NCBI GenBank assembly: GCA_013398015.1
Contig: VZRR01011618.1
Span: 1,164,021-1,228,020, forward strand
Length of the DNA stretch: 64,000 bases
Source of the DNA: Oreocharis arfaki
Lineage: Eukaryota; Chordata; Aves; Passeriformes; Paramythiidae
Direction: 5' to 3'
Shown here: piece after piece, positions 25,901 to 40,900 of the stretch
Numbering within the stretch: the first letter of the stretch is position 1
Layout of the letters: each line of letters begins with the position of its first letter
Notes under the pieces: generated by a model
The model's database searches: none
What the model was told of the DNA's origin: nothing
Seen by the model: the letters and a program-made list of their open reading frames with translations, nothing else
Translations under genes and position numbers: made by a program

Positions 25901-28900
25901 ACCAGATAATGCTGCCATGGGACACCATTTTAAAGAGAATCAGCCAGCAAATTGCTTGTGGTACCTAACATCAATTTCTCTATCAGGGCAGTGCTGGGAG
26001 GCTTTTCTAGTTCAGGTCACACATTTATTCCCTTCTCATGGCTTCCCTGCTTCCTGAACTGAGCAACAACTCAAGTGCAACACTATCTTGCTTAGAAGAG
26101 CTGGAAAACCTCTCACACAGCAGTCACCAGGAAACACAAAAAGGCAGCTGTAAATCTGCAACATTAAGGAACAAATAGCCAATGCACTGACAAGATAGCA
26201 GCAATACAAAGTCAAGGTCATAAAAGAAATGGAGTGACTCCAATGTGCTCTTCTCTTCCTGAAACCCCCCTTGCATTCGAGTTACTCCTGCCAGTGTAGG
26301 CAGGAACATGCAGGGTGCCTCTGGAATGGAGCAGGAACAATAGTCCTGCTCCTGACAACTGCACTGTTCCCTCTGCCTGCAGCATAAAGTGTTTCTGTTT
26401 CGTGCAGCACAAATCTAGAAAGGACAGTGGGTAACAAAATTATAGAAAGCAGCTGCTTAAAAGAGCATTGAGCAAGAGTCGTCATCACAAGAGAAACAGA
26501 CAAGACTGGGATACAAGTGATGGACAACCAGGGAAAAACTGAGGACAAACAGAACAACACAAGGAGCTGAATGATAAAGGTGGCACAAGATGGTTTATTG
26601 ATTGATAATAATAATAATCACTATTGATTATTAGTGAAGCACAGGTGAAGCTTCTAGTCAGATTTCGACATCTCTCAGTGGAGAAGGGAAAGAGAGGTGA
26701 TAGAACATGCTGGGCTACTTACATGGGGCATAGAACATCATCAGAAGGGGCTTGTCTTCCTTCTTCAGAAGCCTTCTCAATTCCTAGTGAATGAACCAAA
26801 GAAAATAAAAAACACACTTATACTCAATGGCACCTCTTATTATTTGTATTACAACTTAAAAAAACTAATACATGTATTCATAAAACACAGGCTCACTTAT
26901 CTAAGAGAAAAGGGCTCATCTTTCCTAACAGGCAGGAAAGATTTTTTTTTTCCCTTGCTCAACTTTAACTTGAAAGAAGACGACAAAATCAATTATACAT
27001 TCAAATATCTGCTGAATATCCTGGACCAGTATCTTCACTGTTAATATGTGGAAGTTCCACGGTTTAATTCATTCTCACTACAGAATCTCTGACTGGAAAC
27101 TCTTTCTTCGCTAAGACATCCAAAATCCATATTGCAATTCAAAGAGTCAGACTCAATAACAACAAAACAAGTTCAGTTTTCACACTATGAAACCTTGCCA
27201 AACCTATGAGATGCCATGAGAAAAGGATTTTTCAAGTACCAGCATGATAGAAGAACTAGATGAAGTTTTCAAATTGAATGCAACCCTTGGAAGCCTTGTA
27301 ATAGAGTACAGAGGGTGAGCATTAAAAATTAATCTTCCTACAAAAACTGAATGTCAAAATAACCACTTCTAATATTAAAAATGAAAGCCAGAAAATTGAA
27401 AAAGCTCTTTACAAAATACCAGCTAGAGTCCAATCAATTAAAGTTTAAAAAATCTATAGACTAGAACACTAATATAAAAGACCAAGCTGATTATATTAGA
27501 AAGAACATAATGGGTAACTCTGGTGGCACTGGCTTTTTAAGGTAGTTTCATCACATTCGCTGCTTTCCCACTTAACACTGAGAGGACAGTTACTGTACAG
27601 AGTTAAATCCCTCAAGATCTGGATCCTGTTTCTTCCTGCTCCACACTTCCTAACCTCAGGCACATGAGGGAACCCAAGGTTTAATGACAACCTGCAGTTT
27701 GAAGAGCAGCGTTTTACCTCCTACTTGCATTCTGCAGTGACTACACCTTGCATGCTGCTACACTTTCCTGAGACAGAGGGCTGTGCCCCCACACCATCCT
27801 CAAGCTCTGACACTTGCAGTGCAGCGGGCAGACTGAGGCCATGACCACATGCAGGGCAGAGGAGGGCGGGAAGAAAAGGACTTTACAATTACCACAATCC
27901 ACAAACTTTGTCACATCACTTCAAACAGGCTGGGTGCTTTAAACTTGCCTTCCAAAGAAACAAACTAACGGTGTTTCACTAAGAGTTAATACAAACACAC
28001 ACACTCCCTTCACCCCATATATTTACAAAACAACAGAACGTCTACCCAGCTAATGTACCTTTTCACTATCGACGTGCACAATATCTTTGGCTTCAGGATC
28101 TTCCTCCCACAGTGGTGCACCTTCTGGATCCTTGAGAAAGGCCACCATAGACTGTAACAAACAGGGGGAAAAAGCTTTTAAAGAAACACAAATGGAAATC
28201 ATGAGACATCCAATCTCAAATCCGTGCCGTGATGCAAACCCCATCCAATTAGTGCCTTTGCTTTTCTGCTCATATATTCATCTGCTCTAATGCAGATTAG
28301 CACAAATCTCTTGTTGCAGAACCAAGTGATACGTGGGTGTGTGCCTTCATCATAACTGTATTCCAACTTATCAGTTCCCACTCCTACTATAAAACCAGGG
28401 AAAAGAGTGGAAGTGGACCAGCAGACAGAGAAATAGCTTCAAGGATCCTTCAGAGAGCTCTTTCAATGGTACTAGACCTTCCACAGCGAGTCCCTGGGTT
28501 AGCAGGAAAGACTTCTCTTTATGCAGAGGTCAGGCTCACATGCCCTTCATTCACTGTATCAGAGTAACAGGACTAGCTGGAGGGCACACTGATACTTACT
28601 GTGAGCAAAAGGAAATGAACACACTTTCACATCAAACTGCTCATTTGGTCAAAGGAAGAATAATCCACCAACAGTTCCCTGTGTGACCCACCTACCCAGA
28701 AAATTCATGGAATGCAGTTTCAAGTATAAGAATAAGAAGCACATGTGACAGAAGAAGTGCGAAATACAAAACCCTAGGATTCTGCAGCTCCCACATTCAA
28801 CAAGCCAAGTACACATGCACACATACTTTGTAACTGCTTTACCTGACTGAAATACAACCAAAAATCCCTTGCAGCAGACCACGGATATACTCTCTTTACC

Positions 28901-31900
28901 ATAAGGAAATATAATCTGATAGCTCTGATTTCAACCTGATCCTGAAGGAAAACTCCAGCCCTCCTAAATCAATGAGATACTCTCCATGGATTCTGGCAGT
29001 CACACTGACCCCCATTTCCAGCTGTACATGGAAACACAGGCTTGATCACTTTTATCCTCAGATGTCTGTGCTCTGTGAAACATAAAACCTGGTATTTCAT
29101 GTTTATTCACCACCCAGAATGACCCCACTGCTTCCTCTATGGCATTGCTTGCAGGTTTGTGTTCATTCCCATATAGGATCTCTGCCACACCAGTAACACA
29201 GTGAGGTCCCTGAGGAGCTTCCTTCAGTGTGAGAGTGAGTGGATGAAGCTGCCACAGCACTAAGTGAGCTATCCTGACACACACCAGTTCTACCTAAAAG
29301 CCTGGGTGTGTACTCCACTTTCTCAGGAGCAGGCTGGCAGCACACCTGATAACACGTCCCACCGCTGGAACAGTCTCAGAGACACTTTTGCTGCCTCTCT
29401 GCCTTTGGTGGGGCCGCTGTGGTACAACATCCCAGCAGCTTACCAAGAGAAAGGGGAGTTGAGCTCATTTTCCTGCCTTTCAGTACCGCAAGGCTCGGGA
29501 GGATTCAGAGCTTACAGTAGGATCTATTTATTGCATTTATGTTTCTGTCTGCTTGCACAGCTAATATTGGAAAGATTTGTCTTATCACAAGAGGCAGCAT
29601 GTATCAGCCACCAGACAGCAACCAAAACACGTAGTGTACACAGTAAGAAGGACCTAATGGGTGAGGATGACAAACACTTCCAGAAGAAATTTGTTTTACA
29701 GTGGCATTATCAGGGAAAGGAGCTAGCTAGAAAAAAAAAAACATAAAATCAAGTAATTTACAATGGAGCTACAATGTAAAAAGCTCTAGACTTAGAGGCA
29801 TTAACATCCCAAATGACATCCTAGGAAGACTAATAATACATGGGGAAAGGAAAGATGAGGACGAAACAGTGGAGATGTTCTACCTTTAGGACAGCTGCTT
29901 CAAGTTCTGCTCACCCTCAGCCTGCACAGACCTCAGCTGTACACTGGAGAGGAGGAGAGAGGGGTCAACATTTTGAATGGCTAATGAGTGTAATTGACTC
30001 TGCTAGTTTCAAGAATTCCTGCATGCCAAATTCAGTCATGTGGAAACAGATGTGGTTAGAGGATGGGGGATTAAAGAGATTTAATTCATCCAGCCTCTCC
30101 CTCTCAGCCAAGACAGAAAAAAATTAGATGTGTAATGTCTTCTGGCAGGAGCAGGCAGTACATTGCCTTGCCCTCAATTCTTCATGCAGTGAAGAGAACT
30201 TCCTCTCTTACTTTAAACAGGGAAGAACAACAGCCAAACAAACCACAGCACTCTCTAATCACAAAAAGCAGTGGTCCCCAGGCTTCTGTGTTACAGGCCA
30301 CAGCAAGGTCCAGGGCACAGCAACCCTAGTGTTGTAGAACCAGCTCCACTCCAGTCCTGCCTGGACCTTTGACCCCATGGCATGGACAGAGCCACAGTGG
30401 GCTGTAACCAGCTGTGCCAGCTTTGAACCTTACACCCCGATTCAGCTGAATACAGGACATGCTTCACCCAGCACACGCTGCTGAAAACAAGCAAGTTTTA
30501 ACAGGAGAGCTGGTAATCATATAAATGAACCTAGTTTTTAACCTGAAAAAAAATATACAGCAACACATCCTGGGGCTTTTCACTCCTCTGAAGTATCATG
30601 CAGTAGGGATGCTAATAACAAGACCTGCCTCAATTTCACACATACGCTCCTTACAATAGTCAACTTGAAAAGGGTTCAGGGTTTAGAGCAGGACCAATTT
30701 ACTGGGTTAGTCTACTCCCTTTGCTAGTACTAAGCAGATTCGTACTTCAGTGAGTTTTCTCCATTTTAGAAGAAGGGTAAAACTCTCCCTGTACTTTATA
30801 CTCCAGAAAAGGCTTCCTCATGTAATAAACACAGCCTGAATACTGACATTGTGGCTCTCCTGAGAATTAGACATCATGTGGCTAAAGCAACATGTGAACA
30901 GACATTCCAGGTAAGATGAAAGACTGATCTAAGCTTAGGTTTTCAACAGCAGATGGGGAGAAGACAGCCTAGTTCTTACATAGCATACACTGGCACATGC
31001 TCTCTATTTCTGGCAAAAAGAAATCAAGTTTACGGACTCTGCACCAGCTGTTGTACATGGACCTCTGTGCTTTCTAACTATCCATGGATCTATCTCTAAC
31101 GACTATCTAAAACTGTTTTCCAGACCCCTAAATTCCTGGCTTTCACAATATGTAGCTGCAAGTTCCAAAACGTCTTTTTTAAACATTGCATTAATTTGTT
31201 TCAAATCAGCCATCCCAAAATGCCACTGTTTGCCCTCAAATTTGGAGAAATAGAAATAAGCCCTCCCTTTTTAAAGCTACTCATAGTTACATAAATACCT
31301 ATTGGAATCTCCTCCAGCTGTCCTTTTTAGTATTGTGAGAACCTAAGCCCTTCTGCCAAAAATTGGAATTTTTTTTTTTAACAATTCCTAATGATTTTGC
31401 ATCACTGAATTTTGTTCTCTTGCATTCCATCTCCCTTTCCTAGATACCCTAAACGGCTCAGATCTTAACACAAGTCTCAGCAGCAGGAGGTTCTGACTGC
31501 CAAGCAACTTCCCCCCCACTGTGAACACTGAGCTATCCTTTATTCCTCATTTTTCTAACAGTGAAACCACAAGGGCATCTCTGCTAATTACATAAGGGTT
31601 TAGTTACTTTAAGAAATGAAAAGCTTTTCTAAAAACCCAAGTACACTATCAGCTGGATCAGCCACAGCTATGAAATTGCTGATTACTCCAGAAGAATCCT
31701 TTTATAGTTCTTCAGAGCTGTGTCCATCATTCTCTAAAATGTCATACATATATTAATATGTCTACTGGATGTCTGGAAAGAAGATCCGAGTTTTATTGCC
31801 ACAAGTTTGCTGAATGATGTGAAACAAATCCTTTAATCTCCCTGTTCTTCAGTGTGTCCACCTGTCCATAAAATGAGTATGATACCCTATGTAATTGTGT

Positions 31901-34900
31901 TGCTCTGCTGCTCTTTGTTTGTATGTACTGGGAGACTCCTGACAAACACAGCTGAGAGAGAGAAACAAAGGTCACTGGCTCAACAGAAGAAAACAGAGAG
32001 AAGTGGAATAGAGGGAGAAACACAGAAAATATCCAGGCAGCTGTGAGCAGCAGAACAAACACTCAGCTGAATTAGTTGACCACTGCCCAGATCTGATCCA
32101 CTGCCCAACCTGTAAATCATTAGTGGCTGGTTTCACAGGGCCAGTTAAATTGAGAAAGACTCCAGCACCTAGAGTGAAGGAGCTTCAAAATCCCTCTTCC
32201 ACCCCCAGGGGAATCCCACATCCCTGTCCACGGGATGCTGCTTTCTTCTTCCCAGCGGGCAGGGCAAAAGGGAAGGGCGAAATGCTCATCACAAAACAGC
32301 TGAAGGAATAAAGGATCTGGTTCCTGTTGTGCTATGATTGCCTCTCAGCTCAATGCTCCCTGGAGCACTGCAGGTGCTTTCCACTTGATCTGATCTGTAA
32401 GGAAGAGTCACAGCACTAATTCCTGGTTGCAGCATTTTATGGAGGGCAGGAGAGACACATCATGTATTGTTCAAATTACCCAAATTTAGGCAAGTAGCAG
32501 GCCTCCCTTAACCCATCACCCATCAAGAAGGAAAAAAATAATCACCAGCTGCATTTCTTCAATAAGTACAGAAGCTGGTTTAGTCAGTTGCTGGCTGGGC
32601 TGGGTATTTAACATGGCTCTTCCTAATGCCAGGCAAGATTTCTGCTGCAGGAGATGGGAAGATACACGGCCCTACTCTCCTCACCTCAGACAAATCCTGC
32701 ATGACAGCCTCAAAATAAGACTGGAGGAATTCAAGTCAGGGCACACTTCCAAGACAGTCCCCCATGAGATACTCTCCAACTCTGTCTGTAAAAGCAAGGT
32801 CCAAAGCAAGAGCACTTAGGAACAGCCACTCTGGCGGACTCAGGTCCACACAACATCTCACACAGGCTTTCCTCCATCCCAGGGCGATTCCCTGAACAAG
32901 CCAGAAAGGAGAATTATATCAACCCAGGGTAATGTCATCAAGTCTTCAAAAGATCAATGACTGTGCAGAGCCCAGCCTGGAGGAGGAAGAGGAAACAGGA
33001 ACTGGACATCAGAGCTGGACAGAAGTGATTTCTGGAAGCCAAGTCATTGCTGGGCTCCTTATATCAGGAAACTTCCAGTGCTTCACCAGGGCTTTTCAAA
33101 GGAAAGCTGCACACTTTCGGCCTGCCCACTGTGCTTTTAGGTCACCATTTGCACAATCATCTGGATCTACACATTCGTATCATGTCTCACGCCTTCTCTC
33201 TTCCCTTTGCCCACAGAATGTTGCCTTCTGTTGCTTTATGTCAAAACTCGCCAGAAAAGAAGAAAGGTTGTTTTATACCTGATGCACTCAGAGCACTTTC
33301 ATAGGAGCTGTGGTTCCACAATCTGATAAAAGGTAAGACCACTCAGGTCTCTTTAAAGTTTATAAACACAAAATCTAAGAACCTCAGAGAACTCCTTATC
33401 AAAATGCAGTATCAGCTAATACTCTTAGTTATACTACCAGAAAGAGCACCTTGTAATCAAAACAAGAAAATCCTTATTTGTTACCAGTGGGCAAGTTTAC
33501 TTACACTTTACCTTCCAGTTCAACACGGGGTCAATCTTTTAAATAATAAACAATTTTCCTGGATCTATGGTTGTCAGACACGTATGCACACAAAAACCTT
33601 GAGGCCATTCTGACAGCTGTTTATGTAGATTAATCCCCTCCCTTTCATGCCTTTACCATGAAAAAAATACCAGAACCAGGTTTTAATCCACAAATGTCTC
33701 ACCCACATCTAGCAAAGCTGAAAGAATAGTAATGGAATATTTAAATTTACCTTCAATGTGACCGCTCTGTTATATGTAGTATGAAACGCACCATCCCTGT
33801 TAAACAAGGAGTGGGGAATAGTGTTAACTTACAGTAACATTACTGGAATTCATACAGCTGCTCTTCCTGACTTCTCACTAACCACGATAACATTATCCTG
33901 CTGAAGCCACAGAACTAAGTAGAATTTACAGTACAGTAATTTGAGGGGGGTGGGGTGGGGAGGAACAAGAGGAAGCAAAAAGGGAGGGTGCAAACCAGTG
34001 TAAAGAAAACAGTTTCCTAGTAAACAATTTCCTCCCTGACACTTTAACAAGAATATTTACTAAGGCATTATCTTTGGAGATGGAGATACAGCTGCTTGGT
34101 GTACCTAACACTACTCCCACTCCTATTATTTTCAGGAAGAAAAATCTCTTGCTGTCTCACGACACTTGCCTTTCTCTACTCACATTATGAAGGACTATCT
34201 CAAGTCAGAAAAGCACAGAGACATGAAGCAACTTGTCCAAGGCACATGCCAGCAGGCAAGTGACAGAAGGCAAGCAAGCTCTAATCTCAGGCATCAGCCC
34301 TGTGCACTGGGCAGTTTTAGTCCATTGGACATCTCTCCCTGGCCCTGTTTGTGCTTTTAGTGTTCTCTATTCAACAGCAAAATAAATTTAACTCAGCTTC
34401 TGTCACAACACATGCTTGCAAACTGAAGAAACAGCAATTAATCTCATATGTCAAAGGATAAAAAATAAGTCATCTTAATGCTGCAGCAGCATGGGACTGA
34501 AAGGAGAATGAACAGTCTTAATGGGGGCATCAACAATTATGAACTACAAATCCCAGCCCAGCACTCACTTATAATGGAGTAAATCCACTCCCTTCTCCTT
34601 TGAATTAGGATCTACCTTCATCTTCTTGCATAATTTTCGGCTTTCAGTATCACTGCAAAAAACACATATTGGAAGAAAGGTTACCAAAAAAGAAAATCAA
34701 AAGCATTCAGTTCTGAGAACTCATTGCTGTGCTTCCTCATCAGCAGTTAATTCCAACTAACAGTAATTTGGAAGCTGTTTAGCTAAGTTTGTGGGACAAG
34801 CATTGTGAAAAGCTCCCATTAGTCAATTTAATTTCTCTGTTTGCTTGGTCAGGACACAGTGAACTGTGTTAAATTTACATTCCAAAGCCAAGCATTAACC

Positions 34901-37900
34901 AGTAGGGAAGCAGCTCATTCCAGCATGTCCAAGGACCTCAGCAGATCTTCTGTCCATGAGACTAACATGATTAGGAAGTCAAGTTTTCATTAAGACCATG
35001 CTACTGTTAGGGTGATGGTCAAAGAGCACTGTTTGTGAAAAGATTCAAAGGGAAAGAGCAGGTCAGCTTTTACATTCGGCAGAAGATAATAAAAAGCAAG
35101 AAAACCCCCATGTTCATGGTATGTCTAAGTCCAAATCACAAGTGTTTAGCCTTAAAAAGGTGCTGCAGAAAACAAAAACCAATTGAAATACTGGAGCCCC
35201 AAGCCCAGCAACCCCATTCATTCCAGGCATGAAAGATGTGTCCTGGAGCCACACCTGGCTCCACAAGAGGTAAGAACAGCTCCACAAGAGGTAAAAACAG
35301 CTCCACAAGAAGGAGTGAGGTATCAGTAGACAGACCTGCTGGAGGTGATCTTCAAACTGAACAAGACTGAATCACTTCCAGCACCAGATTAGGCTGACTT
35401 GAAGAAGAGAGAGGGGTCATGGGAGAGAACTACAAATAAATTTGTTTCGGTGGGCAGGTAAAAGGTCTTCATGGCCTAACTGCTCTCCTAAACAGGGCAG
35501 GAATGAAGCCATAAGGAGACTTCAAGCTGAAGTGAGTAAGAAGTTGGTCGAAGATCGGGGGAGACGAGCAAAACAGAAAAGAGGATGATTCACATTGACA
35601 AGGCTGTTCTCTGCATTGACAAACAGCAAGATTAAACAGCTCGGAAACTTGTTCCCAGCAGAGGACAACTTGTACCTTTTACGCAGATAAATCAATTTAG
35701 AAAATGAAAACACTGAAAACCCATCAAGTTTAAACTGATTAGAAACAACAAGACGCAAGGCTCGCAAGAGCCCCACCAAATTAAGTGCTGCTGCCAGCAC
35801 TGGTGCTAATTCTCCCGATGTTCTCCAGCTGCCTTTCTACAAATGTGAAGAACAACAAACACCAAGTTCACAGTGAGCTGCAAAAGTGCACCTTAGTGGA
35901 AACTTCCCAAACGCTTACGGTACATGGAAATAAGGAGGGATGTGCCATGGACACATGCAGCAAAATCAGAATACCATGCTGAAGATGGAAATTAGCTTTT
36001 TAAGGAACTAACAAAGCACACAACTACCACACCAGGAAGGAGCACTTGTAATCTCAACTGAACAGAAGCTTATTTATCTGAAGAGCCTTACTGAATTCAT
36101 GTCAGTTTTGCATTTTCAGATCACTGTAGCCCATAAACACTCTCTTTGCTTTTCTGGAAGGCTGGAGATCTGAGCTTGGGAACTGAATACTGTGGACATG
36201 TCTCCTTGTAACAAAACTAGATTACGGAACAAATGCCCTGGAATTGGGAGTTATGCCAAAAAAACATGTTTGCCACATGGAGTTCATACAAAAAGCCTGC
36301 AGCAACATCAAACCCAGGGGTCAGAAACATCCTGTCTTCTCTCTCCTGCAGTTCTCCAATGGTCCCATGGGCTAAACCTAAATGACTTGAAGATCAAGGA
36401 ATCTCCAGAGAATACACCACTTTCAGATCATTCTCTTGTCTTACCCAAGACAGATTCAGAGGCACAGAGAAGCTCTTGCAGCCCTGCTGCAGCTGAGTGC
36501 CAGGCAGTTAACTACAGTCAGCCCACATGATAGCCAACATTCGTAAATGCTCTTCTAGACACTCCCAAACATTCTCAGTGTACACATGTATCCGTGGCTA
36601 TCCCAGCTTTGCCAAGACAAATGTTAGGTGGTTGATGTGAACAAGTGTAATGCTGAAACCTCAGCAACAGGGTCTGTGAAACCCCAAGATGCGCAGACAA
36701 TTGTTCTGGCTTAAGCAGAGGATTAAAATGGGTATCAAGAGAATCCTGTTTTCTGTTCTACCACCTATTTGGTGCAATTACTAACCATGCGGGGAAGAAA
36801 AGTGTAATTTTCCCTCATGTGTCATTTAGAGATCTGAACGGATACTAACATTCTGCAAGTTTCTATAGTGGAAAAAAGCTACAAGGCATTATTACTGAGC
36901 TATACCTGTGAGTTAGCAGCTAGCTTCAAAACTCCTACCACTTCAACTCCTAGCAATTAATTTTCTGTTTGCATGAGTTTCTATTTAAAAAAAAAGAAAG
37001 ACAAGAATAGCTATTTCATTGGATCTAATTGTGCCCTCCTTTCAAGATTTCTCCATTTGTAGAGATTCACACAGCTGCCTGAATGTACAGCCATCATCAC
37101 AGGAAAGAAAGCAGCAGTTTGCTCCAGTGTGTCTCCTACCATTTAGTGGGCAGATTCTCTGCACCACTGCATTGAGAGTTAAGCCTGTTTATGCAAGCTA
37201 TCTGCACTGATGCACCGGATAGAAGAGGAGCAAATTCCAAGAATAGGAAATGTCTAAATATGTATCAGTAATTTTTTCATGCATCAGTGCAGATTTTTGC
37301 ACATGCCAGACCCACCAGCTCAGATGCTATACTAACAATTATTTGGAAAAAGCAGAAAAGGAGATGTACAGAAATGGCAGAGATGGACCCGTTCTGCTTT
37401 TCCTTCTGCCGTCACTTACAGACAGACAAAAATAACCTGCAAAGAGCAACACACTCTGGTATCACTTGGTAATGACCATTATTCTTAATAAGAGTAAATA
37501 CCAACACAGATGCAGCCTGCTCTGAGATTTGCCTCTTTTGAATCTCAGCCAACAGCCTCTCTCTGAAGATGAGCTCCTCAACTCTCACATGGGAGAGGGT
37601 AATTAGGACTCCAGTTCTTGCAATTTAATTATATAACTTGAAGAGGCAGTGTAAGAGTTTGTTATAATGACTTAAAAAAAAAAAATACACCCAAAACAGG
37701 AAATAAAATGAAAATAAAAAAACCCACAAACTAACAAAAAAAACCCAACCAAACCTAAAATGCCAGAAACTACCCCTAAAATCAGCACTCTACCAACCCA
37801 GGCCAAGCCACTCCAGACAAGGCACCAGGCTCAGGAAATACTGGCTTGAGGATGAGGTCAGTAATGTGTCCCCAGCAGCCACCCTTGTCTGCCTCCTGCC

Positions 37901-40900
37901 ATTTCTGTCCAGAGCAATTTGAACCCTGCTGTGCTACTGCTGAAGGGACCCTTGCAGGCAGCCCTACAATCATCCAGCATTATCTCCCTGGAAAATCATC
38001 TGAAACATCAACCTATTTTCAATACCACAAGGACCTAACCAGCAGCTGTCTATGTGGTAATAAGGTCAAATCTCAAGTGGCACAATAGCACAGCTTCCTT
38101 CCACTCCCACAGGCACTTCCACAAAACCAAACCAGGGCTCCAAAACGTGCCTTTGCTGGAGAAGTGAAGACATATGACAGCTTGGTAAAAGAAGAATAAA
38201 ATGAACAATCTAAGCTGACCTAACTAAGCAAGAAGCCTAAATAGGAACAGAGGTAGCGCGCATTGCAGAGATCGCGTGCACACTTCATCCCCTTCCATTC
38301 ACAGCCTCTTCTCCTCTACCAGGACATATTTCTGTCATTGGGGGTTACGATGGAGCTGGCAGGAAGCCCAATGGGAGCACTCCCCGAAAACCTCTGGGGT
38401 CCCTTGTCAGCTTTAGCATGCATGAATAATCCCTTAGCACAGGCAGCCAGCTGTTACCAGGGCAGGAGGGTGGCGAGGGACTCGTGAAGGAGATCTGGCC
38501 TCCTTTGGTTCAGCACCAGCACAGCCAGCTCCTGAAGGGGATGTGTCACAGCCATTCCTTAGGAGTGGCACAAGATGCTCTGACTGTCCAGGACTGCCCA
38601 CAGGTCTGGACACTCATGGTCACGAGGATGGAGAAGCAGTGAGAGGTACTGATGGCAGTCCCCAGCGGCAGGAGGAGGACAACAGAAAAAGGCTCTTGCA
38701 GCAACGTGTCAAGGTAATTTGGAGAGAGCAGGAACAGAGGATAAAGGTAGACAGGAGGAACACAAAATAAGACCCAGGAGTTTTGCTGCAGTTAAGTCCA
38801 CATGGTTTCTAAATCTAAAACAAATCCAAGCTGGATGGATCTCAAGTAAGAAACGGTATGTGGAGGTAGAAGCGCAAAACCCCCTCCTTGGGGCAAATTC
38901 AAATATTGTCCAGTCAGGTTTCAAAGGACCATAATAAGACCAGACACCCTCAGCACCATTCTCTTTTATGAGCACAAATAACATCTTTTGCAGCTTCCTA
39001 ATTATTTCTAGTATTACATCATGTTGCCCACTGGCCTCTCATGAAGAAGAGAATACAGCCCCACAGCAACATCTCTGGGGAGGAAGGATATGGAATGACT
39101 GTCAAAATCCTCTTTGGCAATGACAAAAATGCCATCTAAAAAGGTTCATGTCTCCAGCTGCCAATGTAACAGCAGCACGTGCATGTGCTATGTGACCACA
39201 TCACTTCCATGCCACTGCCCTGGCAGCCCCTAACACTTTGCAATGCAGACTGCACCCAGCTTTCTTTTTCACCCGTACCTACAAGGTTTCCAGGCACAAG
39301 AGAAGTAATTAATAAAAACGCTGACAGAACCGATTTAAGTAACCAGGTCAGTAAATCTGCCTGCGCAAAAACTATCTTATTTCTCTATCAGCATATGATG
39401 TAACCACATGCAAACCACAGACCTCACAATTTCTAAACAGATTTTCTCTTTTATCTGTGCATCTCTCCATCTGAAACAGGGCTCAACAATCCACGTACAT
39501 TATGCTTCAGCAGTCCCTTATATCACAGCTGTGCCTGTAGACCCTAATGCAATGGCAGCTCTGTTGTACCAGTGACTGTACAAACACTGTCACTCTCCCA
39601 ACAGCTGGAAGAGACAAAACTGAGCAGGTAAGGAGAAAGAGCAGGCTCCAAGAGCAAGGGAATATGGCAAAGCAGAAGCAGGACTGCCTACAAAGCAAGC
39701 CTCCCAACACTGGAAAAGCTTTGGAAGGTACCAGTCAAAGCTGCATTTGTTACCAGCACGCTCTCTCATTCTTGTCTCTGTTGTTCAAGTGCTTTCATTT
39801 TTTTGTTATAGTGAAAACCATCACAGAGAACTCCAGTTATAACTTCAGGGAAGTTCAACTGCAATTTCAGCCCAGCTATGAGAAGTGAATTATCAAACAG
39901 GGTTTCCCAGCCCAATGCATAGCCTCTGTCTACTTTCCACAGAATACCCTCTCCAGACAACAGACTAATGAACATCCTGAGAAAGCATGGAGTTGAGATC
40001 CTGCCAAACAACTAATTGAGCTTGTGACCCCAAAAAAGCAGCAAAAGAAGTGTTAGCAGCAAAAATTTCCTCAAGCCTCATAAAAGTATGAAACACATTT
40101 GCACTTGCAAACCTAACCTGAAAGAGGAAGTCATTAACAGTCTAGTTGTTAGACCACATTAACTACTAGCTGTAGTAAGATGTGCTCCTACAAGGTTTTG
40201 AAATTAAAAAATCAAATTCATTAGCCATTGTTGGGGACAATATGGGATTTTGACTTATGTTCCTTGTAGTCATTGATTCCACCCTCCAACAAAAACTGTG
40301 TGATCCATTTACAGTACAGCACTTTGTGTACTTTGCTGACCAAACAAAAACAGACTGATTCTAGCAAAACTCTCCTCTACTCAGACTGCAGGCATTGCCT
40401 GCCTCCCTATCATCCTCACTTCTCCCTCCCATCCTGGGCCAGCAGCTGCCACAACTACTGCTGCTAACAGTATGTCACATTTGTAAGGCTCCTCATACTC
40501 TACAATGATCCCACACCTTTCTGTATCACTCTCTCGGGACAGATCTGAAATCAGAAACAAAAAAAAATCCTAGGAAAAAAATCACTTCTCAAACCATCAG
40601 GCTGGCATGCACTTCTCCAAGGAGCTGGATGGTAATGGCTTACACCTACTCAAACAGAAAACTCATACTCAGCCATCAGTGCAGAAAGGCACTTTGATAC
40701 TCTGCTCCTGATGGGGCTTAAGGATGTTCAGGCAGCAAAATAGGAACAGGACCCAGGAGAAACGGATGCAGAAGTAATGTAAGAATGTAAGAAGCACAGG
40801 AAGCTTAAATACAAGATTTGCCTTGGAAAACAAAGAAACATTTTGCACCCATTCTGGGTTCCTGATGGAAATCATCTTCTAAAAGAAGTAACAACAGCGA

